Assembly: GCA_021730905.1 (NCBI GenBank)
Contig: JAKFYK010000036.1
Location: 163,734-227,733, forward strand
DNA length: 64,000 nt
Direction of reading: 5' to 3'
Source of the DNA: Betaproteobacteria bacterium
GTDB lineage: Bacteria > Pseudomonadota > Gammaproteobacteria > Burkholderiales > SG8-41
Translations under genes and position numbers: made by a program
Part shown: piece by piece, positions 17,960 through 28,430 of the stretch
Layout of the letters: each line of letters opens with the position of its first letter
How positions within the stretch are numbered: position 1 is the first letter of the stretch
The notes under the pieces: model-generated
Databases searched by the model: none
What the model was told of the DNA's origin: nothing
Seen by the model: the letters and a program-made list of their open reading frames with translations, nothing else

Positions 17960-18747
17960 TTGGCCTCGAACCGTGGAGGTTTCTTGGCAAGAAACGCCGC
18001 CACACCCGTGCGGTAATCCGCGGTATCGAAGCATGCAAACCCCTCATCCCATTCGTCCGCTGAAATGTCCGCACGCACGGTCAGGCGCTCGATGAACTGC
18101 TTGTGCCAGCGCGCCACCAGCGGCGCACCGGCGGCAATGCGCGCTGCCGTGGCATAGACTTCTGTTTCGACTCTGTCATCGGGTACCACGCGATTGACCA
18201 GGCGCTTGCGCAGCGCTTCGCTGGCATCAAACACGCGGCCTTCAAGCAGGATTTCCAGCGCCACCGCACGACCAACCAATGCGAGCAGGCCGGCCAGCTC
18301 GCCGTAGCCCATGGTGAGCCCCAGCTTGTTGATCGGCACACCGAAGCGGCTGGACTCGCCGCAGATGCGCAGATCGCACATGGCGGCAATTTCGAGGCCG
18401 CCGCCGACGCACGCGCCCCGGATCATCGCTACCGTCGGGTGCTTGCACGACGCCACCGATTGCATGGTGTCGTGGATCAGGTTGCCGTAGCTTTTGGCTT
18501 GCCGCGCATTCGCGCGTTCACTCGCAAACTCGGCAATATCGGCGCCGGCAGCAAACGCTTTGTCGCCCGCGCCGCGCAACACCACGCAGCGCAGGGTGTC
18601 GTCCGCCGACAATTCACGCATCACCGCACCCAGTTGTTCCCACATCGGCTTATTGAGCGCGTTGAGCCTTTCGGGATTGTTCAGCGCGACAGTGGCAATG
18701 GTGCTGTCGCGGGTAACGATCACAGGCTTCGCGATTATGCCGCGCAC
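17956..18747 (-). CDS. Enoyl-CoA hydratase/isomerase (crotonase) family protein, copy A
   Basis: 263 residues with a crotonase fold. The oxyanion-hole motifs AGADIAEF near residue 68 and ACVGGGLEIA near 112 are present, including the first catalytic Glu of GGGLE. The position of the second hydratase Glu reads FGVPINKLG, so it is not Glu and classical hydration is doubtful. The GTG start at 18747 lies 5 bp after the Bug 3 stop. Closely resembles the crotonase at 33154. A lyase, isomerase or thioesterase-like activity on an acyl-CoA is possible. Confidence 0.88.
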   Translation of the reverse strand: MRGIIAKPVIVTRDSTIATVALNNPERLNALNKPMWEQLGAVMRELSADDTLRCVVLRGAGDKAFAAGADIAEFASERANARQAKSYGNLIHDTMQSVASCKHPTVAMIRGACVGGGLEIAAMCDLRICGESSRFGVPINKLGLTMGYGELAGLLALVGRAVALEILLEGRVFDASEALRKRLVNRVVPDDRVETEVYATAARIAAGAPLVARWHKQFIERLTVRADISADEWDEGFACFDTADYRTGVAAFLAKKPPRFEAK

Positions 18748-18752
18748 TTCGC

Positions 18753-19781
18753 CTACTCCCCCTTGATGCCTGCTTCGCGAATGATCTTGCCCCAGCGCGC
18801 AACGTCGCTGCGTAGCACATCGGCGAATTTATCCGGCGCCATCAGTTCCACTTCCATGCCCTGCTGCGACAGTTTTTCGCGCAAATCCTTTTGCGAAAGC
18901 GTCTTGTTCGACACTGCCGCCAGATATTGCACCATGTTCGCAGGCAGCGCGCGTGGACCAAGGATGCCATACCACGTGGTGTAGTCGTAGCCCGGCACGC
19001 CGGCCTCCGCGATGGTCGGCAGTTCCGGAAACGCTGGCGATTTTTTTGCACCCGACACGCCCAGCGCGCGCAGGCGGTTGCCGCGGATATGCCCCGCCGC
19101 CGCCGGCATGGTGGCGATCATCATCTGAATCTGCCCGCCGATGGTGTCGGTCAGCGACGGCCCCGCGCCTTTGTACGGCACGTGTTGCAACTGCACGCCG
19201 GCAAGCCGCTGGAACAATTCCACCGCGAGATGCGCGGAGCTGCCCACACCGCCGGTGCCATAGTTGATGCTTTTCGGTTTTGATTTCGCAAGCGCGACCA
19301 GTTCCTTCACCGACTTGGCGGCCACACCCGGATTCACCACCAGCACGTTGGGGGTAACGCCAACCATCGCGATCGTCGCAAAATCATTCAGCGTGTCATA
19401 CGGCAGCTTGGTGTAGAGCGTGGCGTTGAACGTCATGCCCTGGTGATTCATCATCAGCGTGTAGCCGTCGCCGGCGGCCTTGGCCACGATGTCGGTGGCG
19501 ATGGTGCCGCCGCCTCCGCCGCGATTGTCGATCACCAATGCCTGGCCCAGTGACTCGGACATTTTCTGGCCTACCATGCGCGCGATCAGATCGGTGGTGC
19601 CGCCGGGCGCGAACGGCACCATGAAGCGGATCGGCTTGTCGGGATAAGCGCCGGGCTTGACTGCTTCCATCGGCGGCGGCGTTTCCTTGCCCTTGGCGGG
19701 CGCCTTGGCTTTGGTTTGTGCCGTCGCGGCGGACGCGGCCAGCACACCGCACAACAGTGGCAGGGTTATCGAAATATGCAT
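18753..19781 (-). CDS. Bug/TctC-type solute receptor 3
   Basis: 342 residues, longer than its neighbours because a Lys/Pro-rich spacer of about 25 residues (KAKAPAKGKETPPP) follows the signal peptide (cleavage ATA-QT, residue 21) before the mature fold at YPDKPIRFM. The N-terminal loop is PFAPGGTTDLIAR, and VPYKGAGPSLTD is present near residue 200. A GAGGAG Shine-Dalgarno precedes ATG 19781. It sits between receptor 4 and the crotonase in one operon, so two receptors serve the same cassette. Confidence 0.92.
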   Translation of the reverse strand: MHISITLPLLCGVLAASAATAQTKAKAPAKGKETPPPMEAVKPGAYPDKPIRFMVPFAPGGTTDLIARMVGQKMSESLGQALVIDNRGGGGGTIATDIVAKAAGDGYTLMMNHQGMTFNATLYTKLPYDTLNDFATIAMVGVTPNVLVVNPGVAAKSVKELVALAKSKPKSINYGTGGVGSSAHLAVELFQRLAGVQLQHVPYKGAGPSLTDTIGGQIQMMIATMPAAAGHIRGNRLRALGVSGAKKSPAFPELPTIAEAGVPGYDYTTWYGILGPRALPANMVQYLAAVSNKTLSQKDLREKLSQQGMEVELMAPDKFADVLRSDVARWGKIIREAGIKGE

Positions 19782-19848
19782 TTTCTTCTCCTCGTGTTCC
19801 GGTTACTGCCCATGGCATTTCAACTGGCGCGGCGCAATCGGCAGCAGC

Positions 19849-20808
19849 CTACTCGTTTCTGACCCCGGCGGTCTTGATGACTTTCGCCCACTTGTCCATT
19901 TCGGCGCGGATGAACGTGGCGAACTCCTGTGGCGTGCCGGCAACGATGTCATTGCCCTGATTCAGAATCGGATTGCGCACCTCAGGCAGCGCGAGCACTT
20001 TCACCAGGTCCGCATGCATGCGGCTTACCACTGCGGCGCCCGCGCCTGCGCGCGTGACGATGCCTTGCCATGAACTCGATTCCGCACCCGCATAGCCCGC
20101 CTCGGCGGCAGTGGGCGTCTCGGGCAGTGCCGGCGAACGTTTGGCGGTGGTAACGGCGAGCGAGCGCAGTTTGCCGGTTTTCACGTGCGGCACAGCGGTA
20201 ATCACATTGTTGAACATCACGCCGACCTGTCCGCCGATGAGATCAGTAGTCGCCGGCGCCCCGCCTTTGTACGGCACATGCACCATGTCGATGCCGGCGA
20301 TCATCTTGAACAACTCGGTGGTGAGATGGATGCCGGTCGCCGTACCACTCGAAGCGTACGACAGCGCGCCGGGTTTCGCCTTGGCCAGCGCCACTAACTC
20401 TTTCAAATTGCGCGCGGGCACCGACGGATGCAGCGTTACCACATAGGGCGAGGTTGAAACCAATGTCACGGGCGCGAAATCGACCAGCGGATCGTAACGC
20501 GGCTTGCGCGGCATCGACGGAATCACCGCGAGCGTGCTGATCGAACCCATCGCGATGGTGTAGCCGTCGTTGGGCGCCTGTGCCGCGATTTCAAAGCCGA
20601 TGGCGCCACCCGCGCCCGGCCGGTTGTCGAATACCACCGGCTGACCCCACAGTTCGATCAGCCGCAAGCCGATGATGCGCGCCTGCACATCGTTTTGTCC
20701 GCCGGGCGGCTGCGCGATGATGAAGCGGATGGGTTTGGCAGGCCATTGCTGGGCTTGCGCTGCGGCGGTGACCAATCCCAACGCGACGGCAACAACGCAT
20801 CGCCGCAT
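19849..20808 (-). CDS. Bug/TctC-type solute receptor 4
   Basis: 319 residues with signal cleavage near AQA-QQ (residue 19). The N-terminal loop is AQPPGGQNDVQAR and downstream blocks include FDNRPGAGGAIG, PNDGYTI and VPYKGGAPATTD. ATG 20808 is preferred, 7 bp after GGTGAAGG and 2 bp past the stop of the isomerase gene; a TTG at 20814 is an alternative. The pairing with receptor 3 suggests related but distinct ligands. Confidence 0.91.
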   Translation of the reverse strand: MRRCVVAVALGLVTAAAQAQQWPAKPIRFIIAQPPGGQNDVQARIIGLRLIELWGQPVVFDNRPGAGGAIGFEIAAQAPNDGYTIAMGSISTLAVIPSMPRKPRYDPLVDFAPVTLVSTSPYVVTLHPSVPARNLKELVALAKAKPGALSYASSGTATGIHLTTELFKMIAGIDMVHVPYKGGAPATTDLIGGQVGVMFNNVITAVPHVKTGKLRSLAVTTAKRSPALPETPTAAEAGYAGAESSSWQGIVTRAGAGAAVVSRMHADLVKVLALPEVRNPILNQGNDIVAGTPQEFATFIRAEMDKWAKVIKTAGVRNE

Positions 20809-20810
20809 GG

Positions 20811-21638
20811 TCAAACCTTCACCCCCGCCGCCTGCGCATGCTTCACGAACGTATGACGCGCCGCCAGCATGTCGTCGAGCGTGGCAAACGCATTGGTGTA
20901 ATGGCCCTTGAAACCCGCGCCCTCAATCAGCCTGAACATGTTGCCGAAGTCGATGTTGCCCTTGCCTGGCGGCAGGTGCACTTCGTAACCATTGCGGAAA
21001 CAATCCGCCAGCCGCACTTCGTGCACGCGTTTGAAATTGAGGGCCTTGACGAAACCTTCGATACCTTCGGGCACCAGGTGCGCGTGATTGGCGGTGAAAG
21101 AAAGCTTGAAGCTTGGCGACTTGATATCCCAGTAATACTGCCACTCCTCGACGGTGTGCGCGAGGTAATGCACCTCGGCATCATCAGGTTCCTTGTTCAA
21201 ATTTTCGAGCAGGATCAGCGCCTTTTTCTTTTCAGCGTACGCGACGATGTGCTTCAACCGTTCCTTGCCGGCCTCCATGCGCGCTTTTTTGTCCTTGGTA
21301 AAATGATAGCCGGCGTGCATCTCCGTCCAGCTTGCACCGAGTTTGACCACCAGATCGACGTAACGCTTGAGATACGCCGTTACAGCGTCGGAAACCAGCG
21401 GCGAGTATTCGGCCACATTCACCGATGAACTGGAATGCAGGCCCAGTTCAAGGCCGTGCTTGTCGAGCAATTTCCGCACGGCGTTACAACGTTTGGTATC
21501 GAACTTGGGCAGCGCATTGTCACCGGTATCGAGCTGGATATCGATGTGCTTGAGGCCGTTTTTGGCTGCCCATTCGATGGCGGTTTCAAGTTTCAGGCGG
21601 CGGCTGATGTCGATGCCGATGCGGTCGATGAGACTCAT
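20811..21638 (-). CDS. Sugar phosphate isomerase/epimerase-like TIM-barrel protein
   Basis: 275 residues of the xylose-isomerase-like AP-endonuclease-2 superfamily. Metal-site elements can be picked out: HIDIQLDTGD near residue 35, ELGLHSSSS near 68, ILLENLNKE near 147 and NHAHLVPEG near 187. GGGGAG lies 8 bp before ATG 21638. First gene of a six-gene operon with two receptors, a crotonase and two exported hydrolase-like proteins. The actual substrate is unknown; members include isomerases, epimerases and dehydratases of keto-acids. Confidence 0.8.
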   Translation of the reverse strand: MSLIDRIGIDISRRLKLETAIEWAAKNGLKHIDIQLDTGDNALPKFDTKRCNAVRKLLDKHGLELGLHSSSSVNVAEYSPLVSDAVTAYLKRYVDLVVKLGASWTEMHAGYHFTKDKKARMEAGKERLKHIVAYAEKKKALILLENLNKEPDDAEVHYLAHTVEEWQYYWDIKSPSFKLSFTANHAHLVPEGIEGFVKALNFKRVHEVRLADCFRNGYEVHLPPGKGNIDFGNMFRLIEGAGFKGHYTNAFATLDDMLAARHTFVKHAQAAGVKV

Positions 21639-21751
21639 GTGGTTTCTCCCCTGGATTGGTTCATGGCATGATAGCGCAAAGCGCCGCTGTCTTGCCCGGA
21701 TCAGAATGGCGGTGCACAATTCCCGTATTCCACGATGAACAAGGAGGCACC

Positions 21752-22189
21752 ATGAAATTCTTCCAGGGGTTTTTGCATTTCAACATTCGTTGCTCCGAAG
21801 CTGATCTGTCGGCCGTCGAAAAATTCTACGGCGACGTGCTGGACCTGAAAAAAGGCCCGCGCCCCAACTTCATGTTTCCCGGCGTGTGGCTCTATTACGG
21901 CGATGACCCCATCCTGCACGTGGGCGCGCGTTTCAAAAAGGGCGCACAAATCAAGGACCACCACAGTGGCAGCCTCGATCACATCGCATGGAAGGCCAGC
22001 GGCGCGGTGGATTTCCGCAAGCGGCTGAAGTCGCTCAACATTGAGTTCGAGGAGCAGAACATCAAGGACGCCGGCTATCAGGTGTTTTTATATGACCCGG
22101 TCGGCACCAAGCTCGAATTTAATTTTGTGAATGAGCACGTGGCGGATGCGGTGCCACTGGGGACTACGGCTGAGGCGAATATACGCTAA
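21752..22189 (+). CDS. VOC (glyoxalase/bleomycin resistance/dioxygenase) superfamily protein
   Basis: 145 residues; one vicinal-oxygen-chelate module starting MKFFQGFLHFNIRC with a metal-site His, VEKFYGDVLDLKKGPRP, then HSGSLDHIAWK near 75 and LYDPVGTKLEFNF near 118, whose Glu is the usual last ligand. The start is set by AAGGAGG 6 bp upstream. Divergent from the isomerase operon and convergent with the aminotransferase gene. VOC proteins include lyases, epimerases and ring-cleavage dioxygenases; the specific reaction cannot be read. Confidence 0.85.
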   Translation: MKFFQGFLHFNIRCSEADLSAVEKFYGDVLDLKKGPRPNFMFPGVWLYYGDDPILHVGARFKKGAQIKDHHSGSLDHIAWKASGAVDFRKRLKSLNIEFEEQNIKDAGYQVFLYDPVGTKLEFNFVNEHVADAVPLGTTAEANIR

Positions 22190-22209
22190 AACCCCTTGCG
22201 TATGCGTTG

Positions 22210-23394
22210 CTAATTGTTTGTTTTTAAACAACTTTCTTTAAGGCATTCCATCGCCGCCGCAACTCCGCCTTTGTGATGTGGCACCTTGGCGAGCGCGAGA
22301 CTCATCTCCACGCCGGCGAGCGTGCCCATCAGCGTGAGGTCGTTAAAATCTCCGAGGTGGCCGATGCGAAACACCTTGTCGGCGATCTTGCCCAGACCGC
22401 TGCCGAGCGACATATTGAAGTTGTCGAGCACGACCTTGCGGAACGCGACTTCGCTGTAACCCGCGGGCATCAGCACGGCAGTGAGCGCGCTGGAGTATTC
22501 GGTTTCGTTCTTGCACAGGATTTCCAGGCCCCATGCATGCACCGCGCGGCGCGTGGCTTCGGCGTGGCGGTCGTGGCGCTTGAATACGTTGTCGAGGCCT
22601 TCTTCTTCGAGCATGGCGACCGCTTCACGCAAACCGTAGAGCAGATTGGTCGCCGGCGTGTACGGGAAAAACCCGGTCTTGTTGGGGCCCAGCATTTCTT
22701 CCCATGACCAGTAGGAGCGCGGCAGCTTCGCGGTTTTCGACGCCGCCAGCGCCTTTTCGCTCACCGCGTTAAACGACAATCCCGGCGGCAGCATCAGCCC
22801 TTTCTGCGAACCCGCAACGGTGACGTCCACGCCCCATTCGTCGTGACGGTAGTCGATGGAGCCCAAGCCTGAAATGGTATCCACCATCAGCAGCGCCGGA
22901 TGTTTTGCGCGGTCGATGGCCTTGCGCACTTCCGCGATTTTCGAGGTGACGGCGGTGGAGGTTTCGTTATGCACCACGCACACCGCCTTAATCGCGTGCT
23001 GCTTGTCTTCGGTGAGGCGCGCTTCGATGGCAGCGGCATCCGCGCCGTGGCGCCAGTCGCCCGCAATGAATTCCGGCTGCAAGCCCATGCGCAGTGCCAG
23101 CTTTTGCCACAGCGAAGCAAACTGGCCGGTTTCATACATCAACACCTTGTCGCCGGCCGACAGCGTGTTGACCAGCGCCGCTTCCCACGCGCCGGTGCCC
23201 GATGCCGGATAAATCACCACTGCGCCTTTGGTCTTGAAGATGCGCTGCATGCCTGCCAGCACATCGCGGCCCAACTGCTGAAATTCCGGCCCGCGATGGT
23301 CTATGGTCGGCCGGTCTATCGCGCGCAGCACGCGGTCGGGCACGTTGGTGGGGCCGGGGATTTGCAGGAAGTGACGGCCAGCTTGGTAGGTCAT
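22210..23394 (-). CDS. Class V aminotransferase, serine-glyoxylate aminotransferase-like
   Basis: 394 residues, PLP-dependent. Typical blocks are IPGPTNVPDRVL near 12, DHRGPEF near 31, MVDTISGLGSIDYRHDEWGVD near 170, and AGSQKGLMLPPG near 195 with the PLP lysine. Likely transaminates glyoxylate with serine or alanine, linking glyoxylate to the serine cycle. The start is ATG 23394; longer versions would run into the divergent promoter region. The final codons (LKTNN and stop) are formed by an AT-rich repeat. Divergent from the FAD/Fe-S dehydrogenase gene, which also handles 2-hydroxyacids. Confidence 0.9.
   Translation of the reverse strand: MTYQAGRHFLQIPGPTNVPDRVLRAIDRPTIDHRGPEFQQLGRDVLAGMQRIFKTKGAVVIYPASGTGAWEAALVNTLSAGDKVLMYETGQFASLWQKLALRMGLQPEFIAGDWRHGADAAAIEARLTEDKQHAIKAVCVVHNETSTAVTSKIAEVRKAIDRAKHPALLMVDTISGLGSIDYRHDEWGVDVTVAGSQKGLMLPPGLSFNAVSEKALAASKTAKLPRSYWSWEEMLGPNKTGFFPYTPATNLLYGLREAVAMLEEEGLDNVFKRHDRHAEATRRAVHAWGLEILCKNETEYSSALTAVLMPAGYSEVAFRKVVLDNFNMSLGSGLGKIADKVFRIGHLGDFNDLTLMGTLAGVEMSLALAKVPHHKGGVAAAMECLKESCLKTNN
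22211..22236. repeat. AT-rich element, copy 5, forming a gene 3' end
   Basis: Reads TAATTGTTTGTTTTTAAACA on the plus strand, with short inverted arms TTGTTT and AAACAA. It supplies the last codons and stop of the aminotransferase and lies between convergent genes, so it may also act as a weak terminator. Confidence 0.4.
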
Positions 23395-23462
23395 CGCGGA
23401 TGCTCCGGAAAATGGTGCGGTATTATAGGCGAGAACTTCCAGACCGCTTTTTTTAACCACAG

Positions 23463-26366
23463 ATGAACACCATCAACCACACCCAGCGCAATACCGCGCT
23501 TGCTGCCCGCCTCAAAAAAGAGATCCGCGGCGACGTATTGTTCGACGCTGCCACGCGCGGGCGCTATTCCACCGATGCGTCGATCTACCAGATCGAACCG
23601 GTCGGCGTGGTCATTCCGCAGACCGAGGAGGACGCGACCACCGCAATGCAGATCGCGCTCGACGCCGGCGTGGCGGTGTTGCCGCGCGGCGGCGGTACGT
23701 CGCAATGCGGCCAAACCGTGGGCGAGGCGCTGGTGATCGACGTCAGCAAGTATTTGCGCAATATGATCGATTTCAATGCCGAAGCGCGTACCGCGGTCGT
23801 GCAGCCGGGCGTGGTGCTGGATCAACTTAATGCGTTTTTGAAGCCGCATGGCCTGTGGTACCCGGTCGATGTTTCCACCAGCGCGCAGGCGACGATAGGC
23901 GGCATGGCAGGCAACAACTCATGCGGCTCGCGTTCGATTTTCTACGGCAACATGGTGCACAACGTGCGCGGCGTCGACGCCGTGCTGGCCGATGGCAATG
24001 CGTATCACTTCGGCGGTGTGCCCTCTGATTTATCGCAACTTGACGGCCCGCAGGGATATCGCGATCTGGTGCGCAAGATTCGCGACATCGCGGTGTTGAA
24101 CGCCGAAGAAATCGAGCTGCGCTATCCCAAGCTGCTGCGCAGAGTGGGCGGTTACAACCTCGACATGGTGTCGGGCAGCGCGTTCAACATGGCACATCTG
24201 CTGGTCGGCTCCGAGGGCACACTCGCGTACTCGAAGCGTATTCATCTGAATCTGTCGCCGCTGCCCAAACACAAGACGCTGGGCGTGTGTCACTTCCCGA
24301 CATTTTACAAGTCGATGGAAGCGCCGCTGCACATCGTCAAGCTGAAACCCACGGCGGTGGAACTGGTGGATCGCACCATGATAGGCCTTGCGCGCAGCAA
24401 CGCAGCATTCAGGCCTATCGTCGAGAAATTCATCAATGGTGACCCGGATGCGATTCTGCTGGTGGAATTCGCAGGCGACGACAAGGACGAGCAACTGCAT
24501 AAGTTGAAGCAGTTGGTCGAACTGATGGGCGATCTGGGCTTTCCCGGCAGCGTGATCGAAATCACCGATGCCAATTTGCAGCGCGACGTGTGGGAAGTGC
24601 GCAAGGCAGGGCTCAATATCATGATGTCGATGAAAGGCGACGGCAAACCCGTATCGTTCATCGAAGACTGCGCGGTGCCGCTGGAGCATCTGGCCGAATA
24701 TACCGACCGCCTCACGCGCGTATTCGAGAAACACGGCACCACGGGCACCTGGTATGCGCACGCCTCGGTCGGCACTTTGCACGTGCGGCCAATTTTGAAC
24801 ATGCGTGAAGGTGGCGCAAAGCAAATGCGTGCCATCGCCGAAGAAGCCGCCGAAATGGTTAAGCAATACAAAGGCTCGTATTCCGGCGAACATGGCGATG
24901 GTCTGGTGCGCAGCGAATGGATCGCGCCTTTCTTCGGACCCAAGCTCACGCAGGCATTCGGCGAGATCAAGGATATTTTCGACCCGAAAAATCTGCTCAA
25001 TCCCGGCAAAATCGTGCGTCCCTCGAAACAGGACGACCGTTCGCTGTTTCGCTTCAAGCCCGGCTATAAAACTATTCCCATCAAAACTGCACTCGATTGG
25101 AATGAATGGGGTGGTTTGGACAAGGCCGTGGAGATGTGCAACAACAACGGCCATTGCCGCAAGTTCGACGCCGGCACCATGTGCCCATCGTTTCGCGTGA
25201 CGCGCGAAGAACAACATTTGACCCGCGGGCGCGCGAACACGCTGCGACTCGCCCTGTCCGGACAGTTGGGTGCGGACGCCTTTACATCGGACGAGATGCA
25301 CAAGGCGATGGACTTGTGCGTCTCGTGCAAAGGCTGCAAGCGCGAATGCCCGACCGGCGTGGACATGGCGAAGATGAAGATCGAGTTTCTGCACCACTAC
25401 AAACAGCGGCATGGCTACACGTTGAAAGACAAGCTGATCGCCCATTTGCCGCGTTACGCACCGTGGGTGTCGAAGCTCGGCCTACTGGCAAATATTGCGC
25501 AGGCGATGACAAAGGGCTTTGTAGGTTTTGCTTCGCAGCGGTCGTTGCCGAAGTGGGCCAGTAACGCGTTCCATGAAACTATCTCGCCCTCCCCTGCTAT
25601 GAAGGGTCAGGATAAGAGTGAAAAGAACCGCGATGTAGTGCTGTTTATCGACACCTTCAACAACTACTTCGAGCCGGAAAATGCTCATGCCGCACTCAAA
25701 GTGCTGCAGGCCGCCGGCTACGCCGTGCATGTGCCGCGCGCCAAAGATGAATCGCGTCCGCTGTGCTGCGGCCGCACCTTCCTCGCCACCGGCATGGTCG
25801 ACAAGGCGCGCGCGGAAGCACAACGCACCATCGATACACTGTTGCCGTACATCGAACGCGGCGTGCCCATCGTGGGCCTGGAGCCGTCGTGTTTGCTGGG
25901 TATGCGCGACGAATTTCTGTCGATGCTGCCGACACCGCAGGCAGCGGAACTGGACTTGAACGCATTCCTGTTCGAGGAATTCATCGCACGCGAACTCGAT
26001 GCGGGACGTTTCAAGCTCAACCTCAAACCATTGCCGCAGAAGAAGGCGCTGCTGCATGGCCACTGTCATCAAAAAGCATTTGCGGCGATGCCTGCAGTAC
26101 TGCAGGTGCTGAAACTGATACCTGAACTGCAAACCGAAATGATCGACTCGAGCTGCTGCGGCATGGCCGGCAGCTTCGGCTACGACGCCGAGCACTACGA
26201 TGTATCGATGCTGATGGCGGAAGCTTCGCTGCTGCCGAAGGTGCGCGAGGCCGGCAAAGACACGCTGATCGTCGCCGACGGCACCAGTTGCCGCCACCAG
26301 ATACACGACGGCGCGCAACGCGATGCACTGCACGTGGTGCGCGTGCTGGCGGATGCGCTCGCATGA
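23463..26366 (+). CDS. Large FAD-linked oxidase with Fe-S and CCG domains (YdiJ/D-2-hydroxyacid dehydrogenase type)
   Basis: 967 residues with three parts. A PCMH FAD domain covers about 40-280 ([36 protein letters not shown]). An FAD-oxidase cap covers to about 530 ([26 protein letters not shown]). The last part holds two 4Fe-4S sites ([10 protein letters not shown]...CP near 560 and [12 protein letters not shown] near 619) and CCG cysteine motifs ([17 protein letters not shown]). Predicted to oxidise lactate, glycolate or 2-hydroxyglutarate and feed the respiratory chain at the membrane. Its stop overlaps the ABC ATPase start (ATGA). The divergent aminotransferase suggests glycolate/glyoxylate metabolism. 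Confidence 0.92.
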   Translation: MNTINHTQRNTALAARLKKEIRGDVLFDAATRGRYSTDASIYQIEPVGVVIPQTEEDATTAMQIALDAGVAVLPRGGGTSQCGQTVGEALVIDVSKYLRNMIDFNAEARTAVVQPGVVLDQLNAFLKPHGLWYPVDVSTSAQATIGGMAGNNSCGSRSIFYGNMVHNVRGVDAVLADGNAYHFGGVPSDLSQLDGPQGYRDLVRKIRDIAVLNAEEIELRYPKLLRRVGGYNLDMVSGSAFNMAHLLVGSEGTLAYSKRIHLNLSPLPKHKTLGVCHFPTFYKSMEAPLHIVKLKPTAVELVDRTMIGLARSNAAFRPIVEKFINGDPDAILLVEFAGDDKDEQLHKLKQLVELMGDLGFPGSVIEITDANLQRDVWEVRKAGLNIMMSMKGDGKPVSFIEDCAVPLEHLAEYTDRLTRVFEKHGTTGTWYAHASVGTLHVRPILNMREGGAKQMRAIAEEAAEMVKQYKGSYSGEHGDGLVRSEWIAPFFGPKLTQAFGEIKDIFDPKNLLNPGKIVRPSKQDDRSLFRFKPGYKTIPIKTALDWNEWGGLDKAVEMCNNNGHCRKFDAGTMCPSFRVTREEQHLTRGRANTLRLALSGQLGADAFTSDEMHKAMDLCVSCKGCKRECPTGVDMAKMKIEFLHHYKQRHGYTLKDKLIAHLPRYAPWVSKLGLLANIAQAMTKGFVGFASQRSLPKWASNAFHETISPSPAMKGQDKSEKNRDVVLFIDTFNNYFEPENAHAALKVLQAAGYAVHVPRAKDESRPLCCGRTFLATGMVDKARAEAQRTIDTLLPYIERGVPIVGLEPSCLLGMRDEFLSMLPTPQAAELDLNAFLFEEFIARELDAGRFKLNLKPLPQKKALLHGHCHQKAFAAMPAVLQVLKLIPELQTEMIDSSCCGMAGSFGYDAEHYDVSMLMAEASLLPKVREAGKDTLIVADGTSCRHQIHDGAQRDALHVVRVLADALA

Positions 26367-28399
26367 ATAGTGCCACCGCGGCGTGGCTGCTTGAGATCGA
26401 CAATCTGCATGTGCATTTCGTCACCCCGCGCGGCGTGGTGCGCGCGGTCGAGGGCATTTCCTACAAGGTTCGCGCGGGCGAAGTGGTAGCGCTGGTAGGC
26501 GAGTCCGGTTGCGGCAAGTCGGTATCGTCGCTGGCGATCATGCGGCTGTTGGCGCACAACGGGCGCGTAAGTAGCGGGCGCATCCTGTTCGAGAGCCGCG
26601 ACCTGCTGAAGCTCGCCGACGAGGAAATGCGCGCGATACGCGGGCGCGATATCGCGATGATTTTTCAGGACCCGATGACCTCGCTGAATCCCGTGCTCAC
26701 CATCGGCTTTCAGATCATGGAGCCGCTGCTGCTGCACCTGCGCCTGTCGCCCGACGCCGCGCGCGCGCGCGCGCTTGAGCTGCTGAACAGGGTCGGAATC
26801 CCGGATGCCGCGCGCAGGCTCGACCAGTATCCGCATCAGTTCTCCGGCGGCATGCGCCAGCGCGTGGTGATCGCCATCGCGCTGGCCTGCAATCCCAAAC
26901 TCATTATCGCGGACGAGCCGACCACCGCGCTGGACGTGACGATACAGGCGCAGATACTCAAATTGATGAAAGATCTCGCGCGCGATCTCGACATCGCGCT
27001 GGTGGTGATCACGCACAATCTGGGCATCGTCGCACGCTACGCTGATCGCGTGAACGTGATGTACGCGGCACGCATGGCCGAACAAGGTGCTGCCGGCGCG
27101 GTGTTTGCAAAACCGCTGCATCCCTACACGGCGGGCTTGCTGCGCTCGGTGCCGCGGCTCGACCAGCCGCGCGGCCTGCGGCTCGAAACCATTGACGGCG
27201 CGCCGCCGGATCTGCTGGCGCCGCCGCCGGGTTGCCGCTTCGCGCCGCGCTGCGCCGCGCGCCAGCCGGCGTGCGAACAGGGTCTGCCCGACATGATCGA
27301 GGTTGCTACAGACCGCTACACCGCGTGCTTACGCTCGCGGGAGCTTGACCGCGTGGGACCCCTGGCGCTGGGTTTGCAGGCTGTGGCGGCCGGCGGCGCC
27401 GTGGTGAAGCCGGTGAATCGCGATACGCCGCTGCTCAGCGTGCGCGGACTCAAAACGTACTTTGATGTGTCCACCGGATTGAAAACGTTCGGCGGCAGGC
27501 GCGCCGAAGTGCGTGCAGTGGACGATCTGTCGTTCGACGTGTTCAGGGGCGAGACCGTCGGTCTGGTCGGAGAATCCGGCTGCGGCAAGACCACGGTCGG
27601 GCGCACGCTGTTGCGGCTGGAAAAATCGACCGCGGGAACCATACACTTCGGCGGCACAGATGTTACGCACGCGGGCGCAGACACGCTAAAAAACTATCGC
27701 CGCAAAATGCAGGTGATTTTTCAGGATCCTTTCAGTTCGTTGAATCCACGCATGACCATCGGCGACAGTATCGCCGAGCCGCTGCTGGTATATCAATTGC
27801 AGCCGGACAAGGCCGCAGCGCGCGCGAAGGTGATCGAGCTGCTCCGGCAGGTAGGCCTGTTTGAATACATGGCCGGCCGCTACCCGCATGAACTGTCCGG
27901 CGGGCAGCGCCAGCGCGTGGGCGTCGCGCGCGCGCTGGCGCTGGAGCCCGAATTCATCGTGTGCGACGAGCCGGTATCGGCGCTCGATGTGTCGATCCAG
28001 GCGCAGATCATCAATCTGCTGGAAGATCTGCAAAAAAAACTCGGGCTGACGTATCTGTTCATCGCGCACGATCTTGCCGTGGTGCGGCACATCTCCGACC
28101 GCGTGATCGTGATGTATCTGGGCCGCGTGATGGAGATTGCCGATCGTGACGCCTTGTATGCCGAGCCGCTGCACCCGTACACGCAGGCGCTGCTCGAAGC
28201 AGTGCCGGTGCCCGATCCGGTGATCGAAGCGCGGCGCGAACATCGCGTGCTGGGCGGCGAAGTGCCGAGTCCGCTGGCGCCGCCCTCGGGCTGCGTGTTT
28301 CACACGCGCTGCCCACGCGCGGACGCGGCGTGTAAGATTGAACGTCCGCCGCTGCGCGAGGTTCGAACAGGCCATTTCGCGGCCTGCATCAAAATCTGA
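26363..28399 (+). CDS. Fused double-ATPase ABC transporter protein, oligopeptide/dipeptide type
   Basis: 678 residues with two nucleotide-binding domains in one chain, like GsiA/YejF. Domain 1 has GESGCGKS near residue 43, FSGGMRQR near 161 and [12 protein letters not shown]; domain 2 has GESGCGKTT near 408, [10 protein letters not shown] near 513 and [12 protein letters not shown]. Each ends in an oligopeptide/dipeptide C-terminal extension with clustered cysteines ([24 protein letters not shown]). The start is fixed by ATGA overlap with the previous gene. The solute-binding protein follows after 31 bp, but permease genes are missing. Confidence 0.95.
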   Translation: MNSATAAWLLEIDNLHVHFVTPRGVVRAVEGISYKVRAGEVVALVGESGCGKSVSSLAIMRLLAHNGRVSSGRILFESRDLLKLADEEMRAIRGRDIAMIFQDPMTSLNPVLTIGFQIMEPLLLHLRLSPDAARARALELLNRVGIPDAARRLDQYPHQFSGGMRQRVVIAIALACNPKLIIADEPTTALDVTIQAQILKLMKDLARDLDIALVVITHNLGIVARYADRVNVMYAARMAEQGAAGAVFAKPLHPYTAGLLRSVPRLDQPRGLRLETIDGAPPDLLAPPPGCRFAPRCAARQPACEQGLPDMIEVATDRYTACLRSRELDRVGPLALGLQAVAAGGAVVKPVNRDTPLLSVRGLKTYFDVSTGLKTFGGRRAEVRAVDDLSFDVFRGETVGLVGESGCGKTTVGRTLLRLEKSTAGTIHFGGTDVTHAGADTLKNYRRKMQVIFQDPFSSLNPRMTIGDSIAEPLLVYQLQPDKAAARAKVIELLRQVGLFEYMAGRYPHELSGGQRQRVGVARALALEPEFIVCDEPVSALDVSIQAQIINLLEDLQKKLGLTYLFIAHDLAVVRHISDRVIVMYLGRVMEIADRDALYAEPLHPYTQALLEAVPVPDPVIEARREHRVLGGEVPSPLAPPSGCVFHTRCPRADAACKIERPPLREVRTGHFAACIKI

Positions 28400-28430
28400 A
28401 CCCGGCAGCGCTGTGGCGAGGAGCGTTGTT

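Noticed and set aside
22211..22236. Rho-independent terminator between convergent genes
   Set aside because: The AT-rich stem is weak and forms the coding end of the aminotransferase; similar elements occur upstream of other genes, so terminator function is not supported.
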